From Costus lasius (Eukaryota; Streptophyta; Magnoliopsida; Zingiberales; Costaceae), in assembly GCA_027563935.2 (NCBI GenBank), contig CM050446.2:127984499-128048498 (forward strand): DNA of 64,000 bases, given 5' to 3'. The position numbers and the translations under genes are program-made. Below are positions 11,871-24,482 of the stretch, one piece after another. How positions within the stretch are numbered: position 1 is the stretch's first letter; each line of letters begins with the position of its first letter. Below the pieces are notes generated by a model. The model searched no databases. It had not been told where the DNA came from and saw only the letters and a list, made by a program, of their open reading frames with translations.

Positions 11871-12866
11871 TGATAGCGATCCGCAAGTGCACGGATTTAT
11901 CGAAGTAAAAAAAGATTATCGTTCCCAACGAGGACTACGTAGTTAAGTACTGACTTCTTGACTTGTTTGAATTTAGGCAAACTAAACCAGTGGTTGTTCT
12001 AAACTTCTAAGCGCGAACAAACTTGAAAGTAGCGTTAAGAGGTTCAAATTCTAAAGGATCGGGATTTCATGGGTTCACCACACTGATAATCATGAATCGT
12101 GTGAAAAATAACTAATTCCACAGAATTTATCTATCATGAAAGGAACTTTTCTTATGGTACATATTACCTCCTCTCGGAGCGTAATACGGTATTTAGTTAG
12201 ATTAACTCCCTACTCTCGTGACAGTTAACCTAACTAAACCCATTAAGTGCTGTGAAAAGTTGGTTAAGACCTTCAGACGAATCCAAATTACTCTCGTGAT
12301 TGGATTCGAAGGTTTAGTTGGAATAGGTTGGGCATTGCGATTCACCTCTCGATCCTTCTCGCAACGTCTAAGATGTAAAATTACTTGGCCAAGGTAAATT
12401 ATGAGATACATGCGATTTCAACCAAATCATGATAATAAATTCATAGAAAAGAGTGTAAACATAGATTGATTCATGCAAGTAGTGGGCTACACCCAATAAT
12501 CCCGAATAAGTATCTACTCGCTTATATTGTTAAGGAAATACATGATGTTTATGATGAACAAGTGAAAACTCCTAAAAAATCATCGAGAAATCACAGAAAG
12601 AACAATGAAACCGCCTTCTACTCAATCTGGACATGAAGAAGAGTCGATCGATCGTCACCTTCATGAGGAATCTCGCCGAAATATGCCCTGGAATTGAACT
12701 TTTGCCCTTGTCGCCTCTGACGTCTCTATTCGTTTGAAAAAGCAAGAAAAGTGAAGATTCTGTGCAAAGTAGAGTAAAAGCACTAAAAATAGCACAAAAT
12801 CATGCAATAAACCCCAAAATATGATCTAAAACATAGGCAAAAATATGGTGTAAATGCAATGCATCA
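11871..12866 (-). repeat. Element B 3' LTR (internally deleted, 996 bp)
   Basis: Matches the LTR at 52702-54166 but lacks about 470 bp between CGTTTGAAAA and AAGAAAAGTGAAG near 12735-12750. The lost part contains the TATA box and palindrome array present in the other copy. A short A-rich match at the breakpoint suggests illegitimate recombination. Confidence 0.88.
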
Positions 12867-14498
12867 AAATACTCTAGATTTAAAATTTTGCTTGTCCTCA
12901 AGCAATCTAGTGATATGAATGAAGAATGTAAAATAAGGAACACTCATATGTTCTATCATCAATAGATTCCTTAATCTACAATTTAGGTAAACAACTCTTC
13001 AGAACTTAAATCATTTAAGGGATATCACAGTAAAAATAAATCATCAAGAGTTTACAATCGAAGAAAGATAAAATTCAAAAATCATGTCATAATGTTTATT
13101 CAACACATAACAAGCAATCGGATACTTTTTGGTTTAATAAATCCGCTCTAATCAATAGATAAAGATTTATTTCAAGTCACTTGGTGAAACTATAGATAAG
13201 AGACTTTTAATGCACTTTGGTCTTTAAATTGTTATTTATCATAACATTGTTCAAAGTATAATGCAGAGCAGTATAATATAACTCATGGTCTCAATCTCAA
13301 GTCAGAGGAATTTTCCACCAAGCCCACAGCTTTCCCCTTTCTCCATTTATTTTATTCAGACTTCAACTCATATCTTCGGTACCACTACCAATTTTCCGCA
13401 GTGCTAAGTAGAGGAGTCACACACATTTTTTTTTTTTTTAGAAAAAAGCTGGCCATTGTCAACTCATAATCTTATATTATGCTACTAGAGGAGTTGGAGC
13501 AAATCTCAAGTTAAATAAATGTATCACCAAATTTCTATTTATAAAAATCACTATTAATTCAAAGGAAAATAAATTAAACTTAACGTACCAATTCACTATG
13601 CACATGTTGTTTAAACATTTAGCAATACTTATGTAAACTTTATCAATGCTAGAATTGATCTTACTCAACAATTTAAGTCCACATGAATTCTCAAAAGTTT
13701 TCTAAGTCATCCAACTTAAAATACCCAAAAAGCTTTCTAAGTTCAAAACTGAGGATAAATCAATCCACTGTATCCTAAAAATCATAAACTTTCAGGATTC
13801 ATATCTATAAAGTTGTAAAGGGCTAGCAAAATATAGAAATGACTACCCTAGACTTAAATTGTTGCATATGCATAAACATTCAATTAATGAAGAGTTTCAG
13901 AAATTTTTTTTTTGCAAGAGTTCCCTCTATATTATTGGCGAAACCCTGTACAATTATATCAAGAATATGAAATACAGTTGAGAAAAATCCGAAAAATATA
14001 CCATTTCGAAGATATTTAAATTTTACATGGTAATCAACTTTTAAACATAAAATATCATCAGGTTTCATCATTCAAATCACAGTTTACCATACTCACAAAG
14101 TACTATTCACTTAAAATATCAAAACATGTATCAAAATCAATCTAAAATGCAGAAACTCATCAACCAAGCATTCAAAACAATCATAAAGCATCACAGTCAC
14201 ATGATGAATATCAAATATATACGATATCATCCTATCTGTACCAAGTTCAGCATCCTAAGGTCTAATACCATCATGAATATACAATATTAGTCCTAGTGTC
14301 AAAGTATCAAAATGAACCAAATAATATTTTAATACAATGCACACACACAAAGAAAACATAAAAGTGTTGTGTGTGGTTGTATCGGTATCCAATCTACTGA
14401 ATCCTGTGCACAGATAAGATAAATGTGAGATCTCTTACATAATATCAAAGAATAATCGTAAATATATCAAAATGAAATAAAGATACTCACAAAGACTA
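12867..14498 (-). other. Element B 3' internal spacer
   Basis: AT-rich non-coding 1.6 kb between ORF3 and the 3' LTR. At its LTR end (12888-12906) it has the hairpin TTGCTTGAGGACAAGCAA on the minus strand. Near 13375-13425 it has the CTTCGGTACCACT / CAGTGCTAAG hairpin that also occurs in elements C, E and F. Nothing else is recognisable. Confidence 0.7.
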
Positions 14499-15188
14499 TC
14501 AGTTCGTCTCTGTATGCTCGGAGTCCTCCTCCTCGTCTCTGGTATGTCTAGTCGATGAAGATGGGAGACGACGCCATAATTGCTCCTCTATCGCGTGTAA
14601 AGACTCGAGTGCTCTCGACTCTCCCTGCTCAAGGCACGATATGTCGTCACACATCCTCCTCTACTCAGCACACATCTGCTCTAGAGAAGGATCTGATCGT
14701 GCTGAAGTAGATGGCCCTGCAGATGTGGATGGTCTGTCAGCGGTGGATGGCTCGACTGGAGGAATATGCTTTGTAGATCTTGGCGGTGATGGAGGTGAAG
14801 CTGCATCTCTAGGACCTCCCCCACGTGTGGGATCCACAATCCAGTTCTGCTGAACACAAACCATAGTGCGGTCCATGTTCGGCTGCCTGATCATAATATC
14901 GGTACCTCTGAACATCAGATGATACGAGCTACCAAGCCTAGTAATCATCTTAATGGAAACACATGCATCCATATCAAGTCTGGGATTTCCCTTTGCCTCG
15001 TTCAACCCCGAAGGGTTGACACCGAGGGCAAGGGCAATGGTGGTAATCATGCCTCCCATCATGAGGACTCCTCTCCGCGCCCGGGCAACTTTATCCATTT
15101 GCTTCATGAGATAGAATAGAGTGCTGAGGTGGAATCCAGTCAACATAGCCCATAAGAAAAATAGCACTGAAGATCTGACTATGCCGTC
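14499..15188 (-). pseudogene. Element B ORF3 (ATHILA ORF-1-like), C-terminal part
   Basis: Minus-strand continuation of B's third ORF after the F insertion. It matches the conserved block seen in E and F (GIVRSSVLFFLWAML, MMGGMITTIALALGVNP, then a charged, Ser/Pro-rich tail ending in acidic EEEDSEHTE). A TAG at 14658-14660 interrupts it; the same frame then runs to a TGA at 14499. No signal peptide or clear transmembrane helix is visible, so an envelope role is not supported. Confidence 0.7.
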
Positions 15189-15454
15189 TGACACCTTGCA
15201 TTTTAGTAGTGATTTTTACTATTATTCCACGATGAATTTAGGCCTATTTTAATGATTTCACACTCCTTTAAGACTTATTTAGTTAAAAACTTTAGAATCT
15301 TCACTTTTCGTCTGTCTTATTGAATTTTAGGTAAAATCACCCAATTTTGAGGTCTTTTTGAAGAATCTAAAAGTATGGGGTGATTTCTTATGAGAAGACG
15401 AAGCTGCTCGTAAAATTTGGGCTCAATCGGAGCCTTCTCTAGACTTCACGGCTA

Positions 15455-15751
15455 GGTGAACCCCACGGGGTTCACCCGTGATCTTGCCGAAGGAAGGATT
15501 TCAGCGCGTGCGTCACTGCCTGGTGAACCCGACGGGGTTCACCGATGATGTCAAAGTTTTTGAAAGCTGCCGCACACTTCACTGGTAGGTGAACCCCATG
15601 GGGTTCACCCGTGATCTCATCTGGAGATATCTGCACAGAACTACGTCGAGGCTTTCACCGATAGGTGAACCCCACGAGGTTCACCTGTGATTATTTTGCA
15701 ACAAAACAGCTCCGAGCACTTCACCGCCTGGTGAACCCCGCGGGGTTCACC
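15455..15751 (+). repeat. array of five 22-bp palindromes in U3 of element F 5' LTR
   Basis: Each unit has arms GGTGAACCCC and GGGGTTCACC (with small variations) around a 2-bp centre, at 15455, 15522, 15588, 15664 and 15730, i.e. every 66-76 bp. Several are extended by outer CTTCAC / GTGAAG complementarity. The array ends about 120 bp upstream of the TATA box. Confidence 0.92.
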
Positions 15752-15873
15752 CGTGAAGTGGACGGATCAACTCGACACCCTCTCGGTTTTCCCTGGATTT
15801 TGAACCCGATTCAAGTCCAAATTTAGCAAGTGAGGACTTTTTTGAAAGCTAACTCGAAGATGAACAAAAAGGA

Positions 15874-15880
15874 TATAAAA
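15874..15880 (+). promoter_or_regulatory. TATA box of element F 5' LTR
   Basis: TATAAAA in GGATATAAAAGCCCC, conserved at 23574-23580 in the 3' LTR and placed 120 bp downstream of the palindrome array. Confidence 0.7.
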
Positions 15881-16784
15881 GCCCCAAATTTCATGACCTA
15901 AAGAGGAGGCAATCGGGCGACGAAGCGGCTAGGGTGGAAGAACATGGCGATTCGGCCACTTCGAGCGGATTTTTGAAGAATTGATCATCGGAACCTTGCA
16001 ATCCTGGGTTATTTCGTTCGGTTTATCTTCTCCTCCCTCCTAGAAACCTTTCCCTGGAATTTTCCTATGTTTATAGAGAGGATTTTTAGAGATTCAACGA
16101 TGGTTGTAGCGTAAACTTTGTATCGGGGCTAGGTTGAAGCCCTCTAACGATTTCTGTTTGCAACTCTTGTTTTAATCTTGTTATTTGGATCATATTCTGA
16201 GCATATTTCACTAGTTGTATTTATTTCTTGATCTTTACTTTGGCCAAGTATCGTCATGTCATAGTTGTTACGGTCCATAACGAAAGTTCGACCGTAACGA
16301 CTGAACCTCTATGTGAATCTTGTGAAGACGCGACGCGAAAGAGCGTGTTATTTGCTCGAGGGTTCATAATCTACCACAGAACCCAGTGGGTTTGTCTAGA
16401 ACGGTCCATCGCGAAAGTAGGAGACGTTCTAGGCAAATACCGGGGTGTACACTCGAAAGAGGGCACCTTGTACCATAGGGTAGATTCCTTATGCATATCT
16501 GTAAATCCAAGTAATTAACATTTATTTCTAGCGCAAGTGAAATCGTCAGAGTGGTGGAAACCTTTGCCCTGATATTCTCTATCATATATTTTCCCTATCG
16601 CAGTTGTTTGATTTCTTGTTTACTGTCATGCTTAATTTTAGTTTTCAAGCTCTAAAAAACCACGATTTGATTAGCTTAGATTCCAAGAATTAGATTTTCT
16701 AGTACTCACCTTGTTCCCTGTGGGAGACAATATCTTTTATATTACTACGACATTTCCGTGCACTTGCGGACAGTGCCAAGTTTT

Positions 16785-16802
16785 TGGCGCCGTTGCCGGG
16801 GA
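16785..16802 (+). other. primer-binding site, tRNA-Asp (element F)
   Basis: TGGCGCCGTTGCCGGGGA is complementary to the 3' end of plant tRNA-Asp, the primer typical of Athila elements. It begins six bases after the LTR. Confidence 0.9.
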
Positions 16803-16944
16803 ACAACGGTTGATATTAGTATACTTCTAAGGATTGAGAGACTAAGCTTTAGTTAGTTTTTCTTTTCTTTCTTTATTCTGCTTCATATTGCTTTTTATTT
16901 GTTTCGACTACTTTGAACTTCTTAATTAGATCTGACAAATTTTT

Positions 16945-19386
16945 ATGCAAAGAAGTTCCAGGGCAGGACGACTATTCGAAATCGACCTTGAGATAGAACG
17001 GACCTTCAGACAAAGAAGGAAGCTTTCGCAAATCCAGAAAAAGGAAGGTCAAGAACAGATGAAACATCTTAACAACAACATGGAGAACGAACCAGCACCT
17101 CAACCCGTGGACAACAACCATGTCAGAACACTACGAGACTATGCAGCACCTTTTACATATGGGTTTCAATTAGGAATAGTTAGGCCTAATGTCGAGGCCA
17201 ATAATTTTGAAATTAAACCTGCATTACTTTCCATAATACAACAGAATCAATTCGGTGGTTCTCCTCTTGAGGACCCAAATATGCACCTATCTATATTTTT
17301 GGAATATTGCGATATGCTTAAGATTAATGGAGCTACTTCTGATGCTATCAGGTTACGCTTGTTTCCCTTCTCTCTGCGGGATAGAGCAAGGGCATGGCTT
17401 CACACGATCCCCCCAGCTTCAATACGGACATGGGATGAACTATCTCAAGCTTTCCTCTCGAAGTATTTCCCTCCTTCGAAGACGATCCACCTCAGAAACC
17501 AGCTAACGAGCTTCATGCAGAAGGATGGAGAGTTTTTGTATGAAGCCTGGGAAAGATTTAAAGAGCTTCAAAGACTGTGTCCCCATCATGGGATCGAGAC
17601 TTGGGTCCTAGTACACACGTTCTACATAGGATTGCAATACAATACTAGACTCACAGTCGATGCAGCTGCTGGAGGATCGGGACTGATGAGCAAAGTACTT
17701 GAAGATGCAATAAGCCTCCTGGAAGACATGGCACTAAACTACCATCAATGGAATGCAGAGCGAGGTACACTTCCAAGAAAATCAGGTAAATTCGATCTTG
17801 ATTCATTAACTGCTTTGACTGCGAAGGTAGACAATCTGACTCAGAAATTTGATTCATGGTCTGTTAATTCTTTGGGCACTAATTCAGTATCTTGTGAGCT
17901 TTGTGGCGTTGCAGGTCATGCAGGTGCTGAATGCCAAGTGGGAGATGGACTAGTAGTCCAAAGTCAGCCTGAACACCCTAATGCAGTTGGAAACCTCATG
18001 AACAACCCCTATTTCAACTACTACAACCCTGGCTGGCGCAACCACCTGAACTTTTCCTACCGTACCACGCAGCCACTTCAACCAGGGCAAGCGCCACCAC
18101 AAGCACAACCTCAACAAGGGAACTTCAGGCCGCCACAACAAGAAAATTATAGGCAGCCACCTGGGTTCCAATAGAGAAATTACAACCCTCGCCCTCAACA
18201 AGTGAATTACAATCCTCCTCAAAGACCGGCCCAAGACTCTCAGCTGAGTAAACAATTAGAAGGGCTAACTGACATGATGAAATTAATGATGACCAGGATG
18301 GATTCCTTGGAGACGCACAACAAGATATTGGAGAGCCAGCTTGCGCAATAGGCCAGCTCGTCAGCACGAGCGCCAGAGAAGCTTCCATCATAGCCAGAAG
18401 TTAACCAGACGGAGCAGTGCAATGCAATCTCCACTCGGAGCGGCAAGCAACTCGAAGACCCACCAATGCCGACCAATGAAACAAGGGATGATGAGACACT
18501 GAACCCTAAGGAGCCACACGTGAATTCAACACCGGCGGAGCTTGAACGAACAGAGGAAGAACAACCCTATGTTGGGCCGCCGGCCTACAAGCCGCTGATA
18601 CCTTTCCCTCAGAGGCTTGTCAAAGCCAAGCTAGACAAGCAATTCAGTAAATTTCTGAAAATTTTGAAAAAATTATATATTAACATTCCCTTTGTTGATG
18701 CCCTTTCGCAGATACCGACCTATGCGAAGTTCCTGAAGGATATTCTCTCAAATAAGAGGAAGCTAGAAGACCAAGGCACTGTGGCTCTTACTGAAGAGTG
18801 CAGGGCGATTTTGCAGAACAAGCTTCCACAAAAACTCAAAGACCCTGGCAGCTTTTCCATACCATGCCAGATAGGAGAGATGACCTTTCGAAGAGCACTG
18901 TGCGATTTAGGGGCGAGTGTCAGCATCATGTCGTTATCCTTGTGTAGAAAGCTGGATCTGGGTGAATTGAAGTCAACGAATATCTCTCTGCAGTTGGCTG
19001 ACAGATCAGTTAGGAGTCCCGTTGGCATTTTAGAGGATGTAACCATTAAAGTGGGGGATTATTTTGTTCCTGCAGACTTTGTTGTATTAGACATCGATGA
19101 GGATGACAGGCTTCCTATTATTTTAGGAAGGCCTTTTCTTGCTACAGCTGGTGTCGTCATCGATGTTAAAAATGGGAAACTGGCTTTAAACATCGGTGAC
19201 AATATTATTCAATTTGATCTGTCTAACTCTCTCAAGAAATCTTCTTTTGCAGGTGCATGTCACAGCGTTGATTTGCTTGAATACTCTGGAAATTCTATAG
19301 TAAATGGACGTCGCATCGAACACCGGTTTGAAGGAGATAAGCTTGTTAAAGATAGGGGAGTTCTCGACCCCTTTGATCCTCCCTGA
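16945..19386 (+). pseudogene. Element F gag-protease polyprotein (three in-frame TAG stops)
   Basis: Single frame. The N-terminal capsid part carries the Athila gag signatures ANNFEIKPALLSIIQQNQFGG, HLSIFLEYCDMLKING and RLRLFPFSLRDRARAWLH, then KYFPPSKT and RLCPHHG. A CCHC knuckle, CELCGVAGHAGAEC, follows at residue about 317. The protease region has CDLGASVSIMS and the flap-side motif ILGRPFLATAG. TAG stops at 18172, 18349 and 18390 each fit a single CAG-to-TAG change. The frame ends at TGA 19384-19386, directly before the conserved hairpin block, so pol is absent rather than deleted from a longer ORF. The start is the first Met after the primer site, as in the related elements. Confidence 0.88.
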
Positions 19387-19519
19387 TATTGGTTTCCTGA
19401 TGACTCTATGGTCGAGCTATTGACAAAAAACTAGCGCTCTTGGGAGGCAACCCAAGTTTTTCTTATTGTTTTCATTTGCTTAGTTGTTATTAGTTTCCTT
19501 TTATTTTACCATCGTTGCA

Positions 19520-19566
<47 letters not shown>

Positions 19567-20120
19567 ATCTAGTACTATAGGAGATTTTGCTATTGAAATA
19601 CACTGATAGAGCCTTATTTCCGGGATGCAGGTGTGCAACGTGAACCGGGGATTTTTGCAGGATTATTACTGCAGCTTCGTGCACTTCACGGCCAGGTGAA
19701 CCCGGGGGGGTTCACCCGTGAAGACATCCGAACCAGAGGGGCGCATTTTCGCCGTGTGTTTCATGGGTAGGTGAACCCGGTTGAGTTCACCAGTGTTTCT
19801 AATAGAACACTGCCCGTGTTTACCCTAGACCTCAGCCAGGGTTCGCGCGACTTCACGCCGCCGCCGACCTCTCTGCTCCAGATCTCCACTCCCCTGAAGA
19901 TCTCTCACCTCCGAATCTTCAACGGATCTCCCCTCTTCAAGATTTGCAACTCCGGAGAGGTTCGCACAGCTCTGTTCTGATTCCTGCTGTTAGTGTTCTA
20001 GCTTTTCCTCTCCGCCGACCCTCCTGTTTCCGCCTTTGCGAGTGGTTGATATTTCTGTGCTCAATCAAATTTTTTTTTGGCTTCCTGGACTGTCTTCATC
20101 GTCCCCGACATTCAAATCTG
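19387..20120 (+). promoter_or_regulatory. Element F spacer: conserved hairpin block, (CT)n, internal palindromes
   Basis: At 19410-19456 is the shared block TGGTCGAGCT...TAGCGCTCTTGGGAGGCAACCCAAG, with hairpin TTGGG/CCCAA. A (CT)n run follows at 19520-19561. At about 19690-19795 two palindromes of the element's own LTR type (arms GGTGAACCC...GGGTTCACC and GGTGAACC...GTTCACC) precede the ORF3 start by about 330 bp. No TATA box is evident. This could be an internal promoter for ORF3 (inference). Confidence 0.6.
19520..19561 (+). repeat. (CT)n microsatellite
   Basis: Uninterrupted CT dinucleotide run of about 40 bp in the element F spacer. Confidence 0.95.
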
Positions 20121-21617
20121 ATGGCACCAAGGCGAAAGGTTCTTGCCTTCTGTCGCCACGACCCACAACCTGTATCCAATTCCTCCACTGAGGACGATGA
20201 TGACTTCGTTCCGCACAAACAGCCTTCGCTTCCACAGACTACACCCGTCAACCAGCCGGCACAGCCGTCTTCTTCCAGAGGCCCGACACGATCGTCTTCC
20301 CGGCAGTCCTAGGCCTACGTTTCTCCGCCGAATGATTTCGGCATTGTTTTCAGGAACGCAGAACACCAACAAAACTTCGAACAGCTCCTTCACCGCTAGA
20401 TACTCAATACCCGCTACCTGGATAGAAACTCGCTTATCATTATAGGACTCATGGACGACGTGGAGTTGATGTACTCTAACATTGGGTGGGAGTAGTTTCT
20501 CCGGCTTGCCTCGCCCACATACTTCGGAGTCACGCTAGAGTTCCTCAGCTCTTTAGACGTTAAAGCCGCCGCAACGGTCGACGAAGATCCTGGGCGCTTG
20601 ACCTTCCGGATGGGAAACATCGAGCATTGTCTATCTCTTGCTGATCTCCGCCATATCTACGGCTTTCCGGAACCTTGCACGCGCAATGTCCCAGTGGAAT
20701 TCAATGAGGAAGTTTTTTGGGCGTCGATCACAAATGAGCACTTTTATTCAGCCAGAGTGGCCAGGGCCTCGAGCATTTGCAACCCGACTATCAGATACGT
20801 CCATAGAGTGATCGCCCATACCATCTTCGGACGTGGGGAGAGCAATGGCATGGTAAGACAGTCTGAGCTATTTTACTTATGGTGCATGCTGCATTCTTTC
20901 AGAGTCGATTCAGGATTCTATTTAGCAAAGCAGTTCAGCCGTATCGAACACTGCCGCAAGGGCGCGATCGTCATCGGAGGCCTTATCACGCCGCTGGCTA
21001 TTGCCTTGGGAGTCATTCCCTATGGTACACCCGAAGCTCATGGAAACAACTGGCTCGAGATTGAGTCGTACGTCTCCATGAAACTCATTGTCTGCCGAGG
21101 TGACTCTTATTGTATGACGTTCAAGGATAGCTAGTTCTGTTTACCATTGCCAAATCCTGAGCGCACAACTGTGCGCGTTCGAGCGAACTGGCGCATCAAG
21201 CCAACCGAAGATCCTCAGCCCGACCCTGTTGATACTGCACCGCCAGCACCCGGCTCATTTTTCTTTGGTTGCAGCTCTTCCTCAGATTCCATGATGCGTG
21301 TTCTTCAAGAGATAAGGGAGGAGCAGCTTCAGCAGCGCGAGCTCATCGATCAGATGGATACCTCCATCTCTTCTATACGCTAGGAGCAAGCCTCCCGATG
21401 GGAAGCTAATGAGGCTGGGATGCAGCGGCAACACAAGATGCTGGGCTCAATCTGGGAGAAATTATGTATCATGGATGACCGGTTCGCTCTGCTTAATGAA
21501 GAAAACATAAGGAACATACCAATCTCTTCAGATGAGGAGGAAGCGCCAGGTCATACTTCTCGCGGTAAGGGCAAGAGCTCTCGAGCTTTCGGCTCTCACT
21601 CGCGCAGGAGGCGCTAG
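20121..21617 (+). pseudogene. Element F ORF3 (ATHILA ORF-1-like) with five in-frame stops
   Basis: One frame from ATG 20121 (MAPRRK) to TAG 21615-21617, about 500 codons, broken by TAGs at 20310, about 20398, about 20490, 21132 and 21381. Order: basic start, acidic/Ser-rich segment, the conserved domain (LTFRMGNIEHCLSLADLRHIYGF, IRYVHRVIAHTIFGR, MVRQSELFYLWCMLH, IVIGGLITPLAIALGV), a linker, a Glu/Gln-rich probable coiled coil, and a basic Ser/Arg tail. The domain belongs to the ATHILA ORF-1 group, often called env-like because of its position. I see no signal peptide, cysteine-rich ectodomain or transmembrane anchor. Its function is unknown. Confidence 0.8.
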
Positions 21618-22888
21618 CTCCATCCAGACTCGACACCGCCACCTTCTCCTCTCGCATATACGACATTGCATAGAGGACTATGCAATATTCTAGAGCGGGT
21701 GAGCTGTCTTGACTCCAGCTTCTTCTTGGTTGTTTGGTTGTAGTTGTCGTGACTTTCTGTTTTCTTTGATGGATTTGTTATGCTACTCTATGATGGATAT
21801 TTTGATATTGGCATTGTATCATATATGCCACTATTCGTGGGCCTGGTCCACTTCTTCAGGCCCCACTCTCTGCAGTGTATAAGATATATTTGAGCAACTT
21901 GCTTTCCATTCTGATATTATGCTTTTCATGCTAAATGATGTGTGAATTTATAAGCTTGCATGTAACTGTTCTGAAGGATATATTGCATAACTTGTGATGA
22001 AAAATTTATTGACTTGTCATGATTGTCTTGTCTGATGATAGCCTTGCAAATTTTTGTCTAAAAAATTGAATGCATGATTGGTTGGAATTTATCAAGACAT
22101 GTTGAATGTAGTACTTGTTAGAAATTTACTTAATAGTCATGTCCATATGTTCTTTGAATTAGAAATTTTCTAAACGGATTGATTTTATGATGTTCATATA
22201 GTGGGTCAAACATTTTCATGATTCTTCAATTGATTTTGGTTTGCAATTTATATTCGATTCATATTATGATGCATAATCTCTTTTCAAACTTTGAATTCCT
22301 TTCTAGTATTGGGGAAACACTGCATCTGTTAAAATGCAAGGATATGTTGATCTTTGATATTTAGAATTAAAAAAAATAATTTCTCACACTTAGATTCCTC
22401 TACTTGGCACTGCGAAAAATTGGCAGTGGTACAGAAGGACATGAGTTGAAATCTAAGAAATGTGAATTGAAAATTCAATAAAAAGACTCCTCTACTTGGC
22501 ATTGCGAAAAATTGGCAATGGTACCTAAGGATATGAGTTGAAGTCTAGTGCAATAATCAGTATCTTATATCCTGAATGAGACATTTGAGTTAACCCCAAT
22601 ATTATGAATTGGAAGGATAAGAATGAAATGAGTGTTGTGTTTGCTTGATTGAATCTCATGTTTACTGCTTTCTGAATCATTTGATATCTAGAAACTGTGG
22701 GACCAAACTGGTGAATACTTAAAACATTCCTTCTAGTTGATTTCTTCTGATTAGATCTTGGATTGCTAAAAAGTATTTTTCTAAACTTGGGTGCGAACTT
22801 CAACACAAAAGATTATTCTTATACCAAGCATGCATTTCAACTTATTTTATTGCTTGAGGACAAGTAAAGATTTAAGTCGAGGAGTATT
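21618..22888 (+). other. Element F 3' internal spacer
   Basis: AT-rich non-coding. Two hairpins, TTGGCACTGCGAAAAATTGG-CAGTGGTAC-type, lie at about 22395-22435 and 22490-22530. TTGCTTGAGGACAAGTAAA with a purine-rich AAGATTTAAGTCGAGGAG stretch at 22851-22886 is the polypurine-tract region. Confidence 0.75.
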
Positions 22889-24477
22889 TGACACCTTGCA
22901 TTTTAGTAGTGATTTTTACTATTATTCCATGATGAATTTAAGCCTATTTTAATGATTTCACACTCCTTTAAGACTTATTTAGTTAAAAACTTCAGAATCT
23001 TCACTTTTCGTCTGTTTTATTGAATTTTAGGTAAAATCACCCAATTTTGAGGTCTTTTTGAAGAATCTAAAAGTATGGGGTGATTCCTTATGAGAAGACG
23101 AAGCTGCCCGTAAAATTTGGGCTCAATCGGAGCCTTCTCTGGACTTCACGGTCAGGTGAACCCCACGGGGTTCACCCGTGATCTTACCGAAGGAAGGATT
23201 TCAGCGCGTGCGTCACTGCCTGGTGAACCCGACGGGGTTCACCGATGATGTCAAAGTTTTTGAAAGCTGCCGCACACTTCACTGGTAGGTGAACCCCACG
23301 GGGTTCACCCGCGATCTCATCTGGAGATATCTGCACAGAACTACATCGAGGCTTTCACCGGTAGGTGACCCCCACGGGGTTCACCTGTGATTATTTTGCA
23401 ACAAAACAGCTCCGAGCACTTCACCACCTGGTGAACCCCGCGGGGTTCACCCGTGAAGCGGACAGATCAACTCGACACCCTCTAGGTTTTCCCTCGATTT
23501 TGAACCCGATTCAAGTCCAAATTTAGCAAATGAGGACTTTTTTGAAAGCTAACTCGAAGATGAACAAAAAGGATATAAAAGCCCCAAATTTTGTGACCTA
23601 AATAGGAGGCAATCGGGCAATGAAGCGGCTAGGGTGGAAGAACACGGTGATTCGGCGACTTCGAGCGGATTTTTGAAGAATTGATCATCGGAACCTTGCA
23701 ATCCTCGGTTATTTCGTTCGGTTTATCTTCTCCTCCCCCCTAGAAACCTTTCCCTGTAATTTTCCTATGTTTACAGAGAGGATTTTTAGCGATTCAACGA
23801 TGGTTGTAGCGTAAACTTTGTATCGGGGCTAGGTTGAAGCCCTCTGACGATTTCTGTTTGCAACTCTTGTTTTAATCTTGTTATTTGGATCATATTCTGA
23901 GCATATTTCACTAGATGTATTTATTTCTTGATCTTTACTTTGGCCAAGTATCATCATGTCATAGTTGTTACGGTCCATAACGAAAGTTCGACCGTAACGA
24001 CCGAACTTCTATGTGAATCTTGTGAAGACGCGACGCGAAAGTGCGTGTTCTTTGCTGAGGGTTCATAATCTACCACGGAACCCAGTGGGTTTGTCTAGAA
24101 TGGTCCACCACGAAAGTAGGAGACGTTCTAGGAAAATACCGGGGTGTATACGCGAAAGAGGGCACCTTGTACCATAGGGTAGATTCCTTATGCATATCTG
24201 TAAATCTAAGTAATTAACATTTATTTCTAGCGCAAGTGAAATCGTCAGAGTGGTGGAAACCTTTGCCCTGATATTCTCTCTCATATATTTTTCCTGTCGC
24301 AGTTGTTTGATTTCTTGTTTACTGTCCTGCTTAATTTTAGTTTTCAAGCTCTAAAAAACCACGATTTGATTAGCTTAGATTCCAAGAATTAGATTTTCTA
24401 GTACTCACCTTGTTCCCTATGGGAGACGATATCTTTTATATTACTGCGACATTTTCGTGCACTTGCGGACAGTGTCA
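22889..24477 (+). repeat. Element F 3' LTR
   Basis: 1589 bp, starts TGACACCTTGC and ends GACAGTGTCA. It is collinear with the 5' LTR, including the five palindromes (about 23155-23455) and TATA box (23574-23580). Confidence 0.92.
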
Positions 24478-24482
24478 CCGTC

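Larger units (their letters stand above)
15189..16778 (+). repeat. Element F 5' LTR
   Basis: Starts TGACACCTTGC and ends GACAGTGCCA. U3 holds five 22-bp palindromes (15455-15751), then a TATA box at 15874-15880, then a 3' part with GTTCCCTGTGGGAGAC and CCGTGCACTTGCGG near the end, a motif shared by all the Athila-type LTRs here. Confidence 0.92.
15189..24477 (+). mobile_element. Element F: pol-less Athila-type element, complete with LTRs and TSD
   Basis: 9.29-kb plus-strand element with LTRs of 1590 and 1589 bp, flanked by CCGTC (15184-15188) and CCGTC (24478-24482), inserted in B's third ORF. Order: LTR, tRNA-Asp primer site, gag-protease ORF, conserved hairpin block, spacer with palindromes, ORF3, 3' spacer, 3' LTR. 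There is no RT, RNase H or integrase and no room for them between the protease stop (19386) and ORF3 (20121). The LTRs differ mainly by scattered transitions, so it is fairly young. Confidence 0.92.

Noticed and set aside
14661..15194. Independent host protein of 177 residues on the minus strand
   Set aside because: Matches the C-terminal half of ORF3 in E and F and joins the fragments at 24483-24638 and 38264-41904 through target duplications, so it is part of element B.
15455..15751. CRISPR-like array (regularly spaced palindromic repeats)
   Set aside because: Plant nuclear DNA, spacers are themselves alike between the two LTR copies, units sit in the U3 of an LTR, and no cas genes exist.
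16785..16802. tRNA-Asp gene fragment
   Set aside because: Only the 18-nt complement of the tRNA 3' end is present next to an LTR; it is a primer-binding site.
18172..18392. Programmed readthrough at repeated TAG codons in element F gag
   Set aside because: Three stops lie within 220 bp, are at different places from those in E and C, and each fits a single CAG-to-TAG mutation; decay is simpler.
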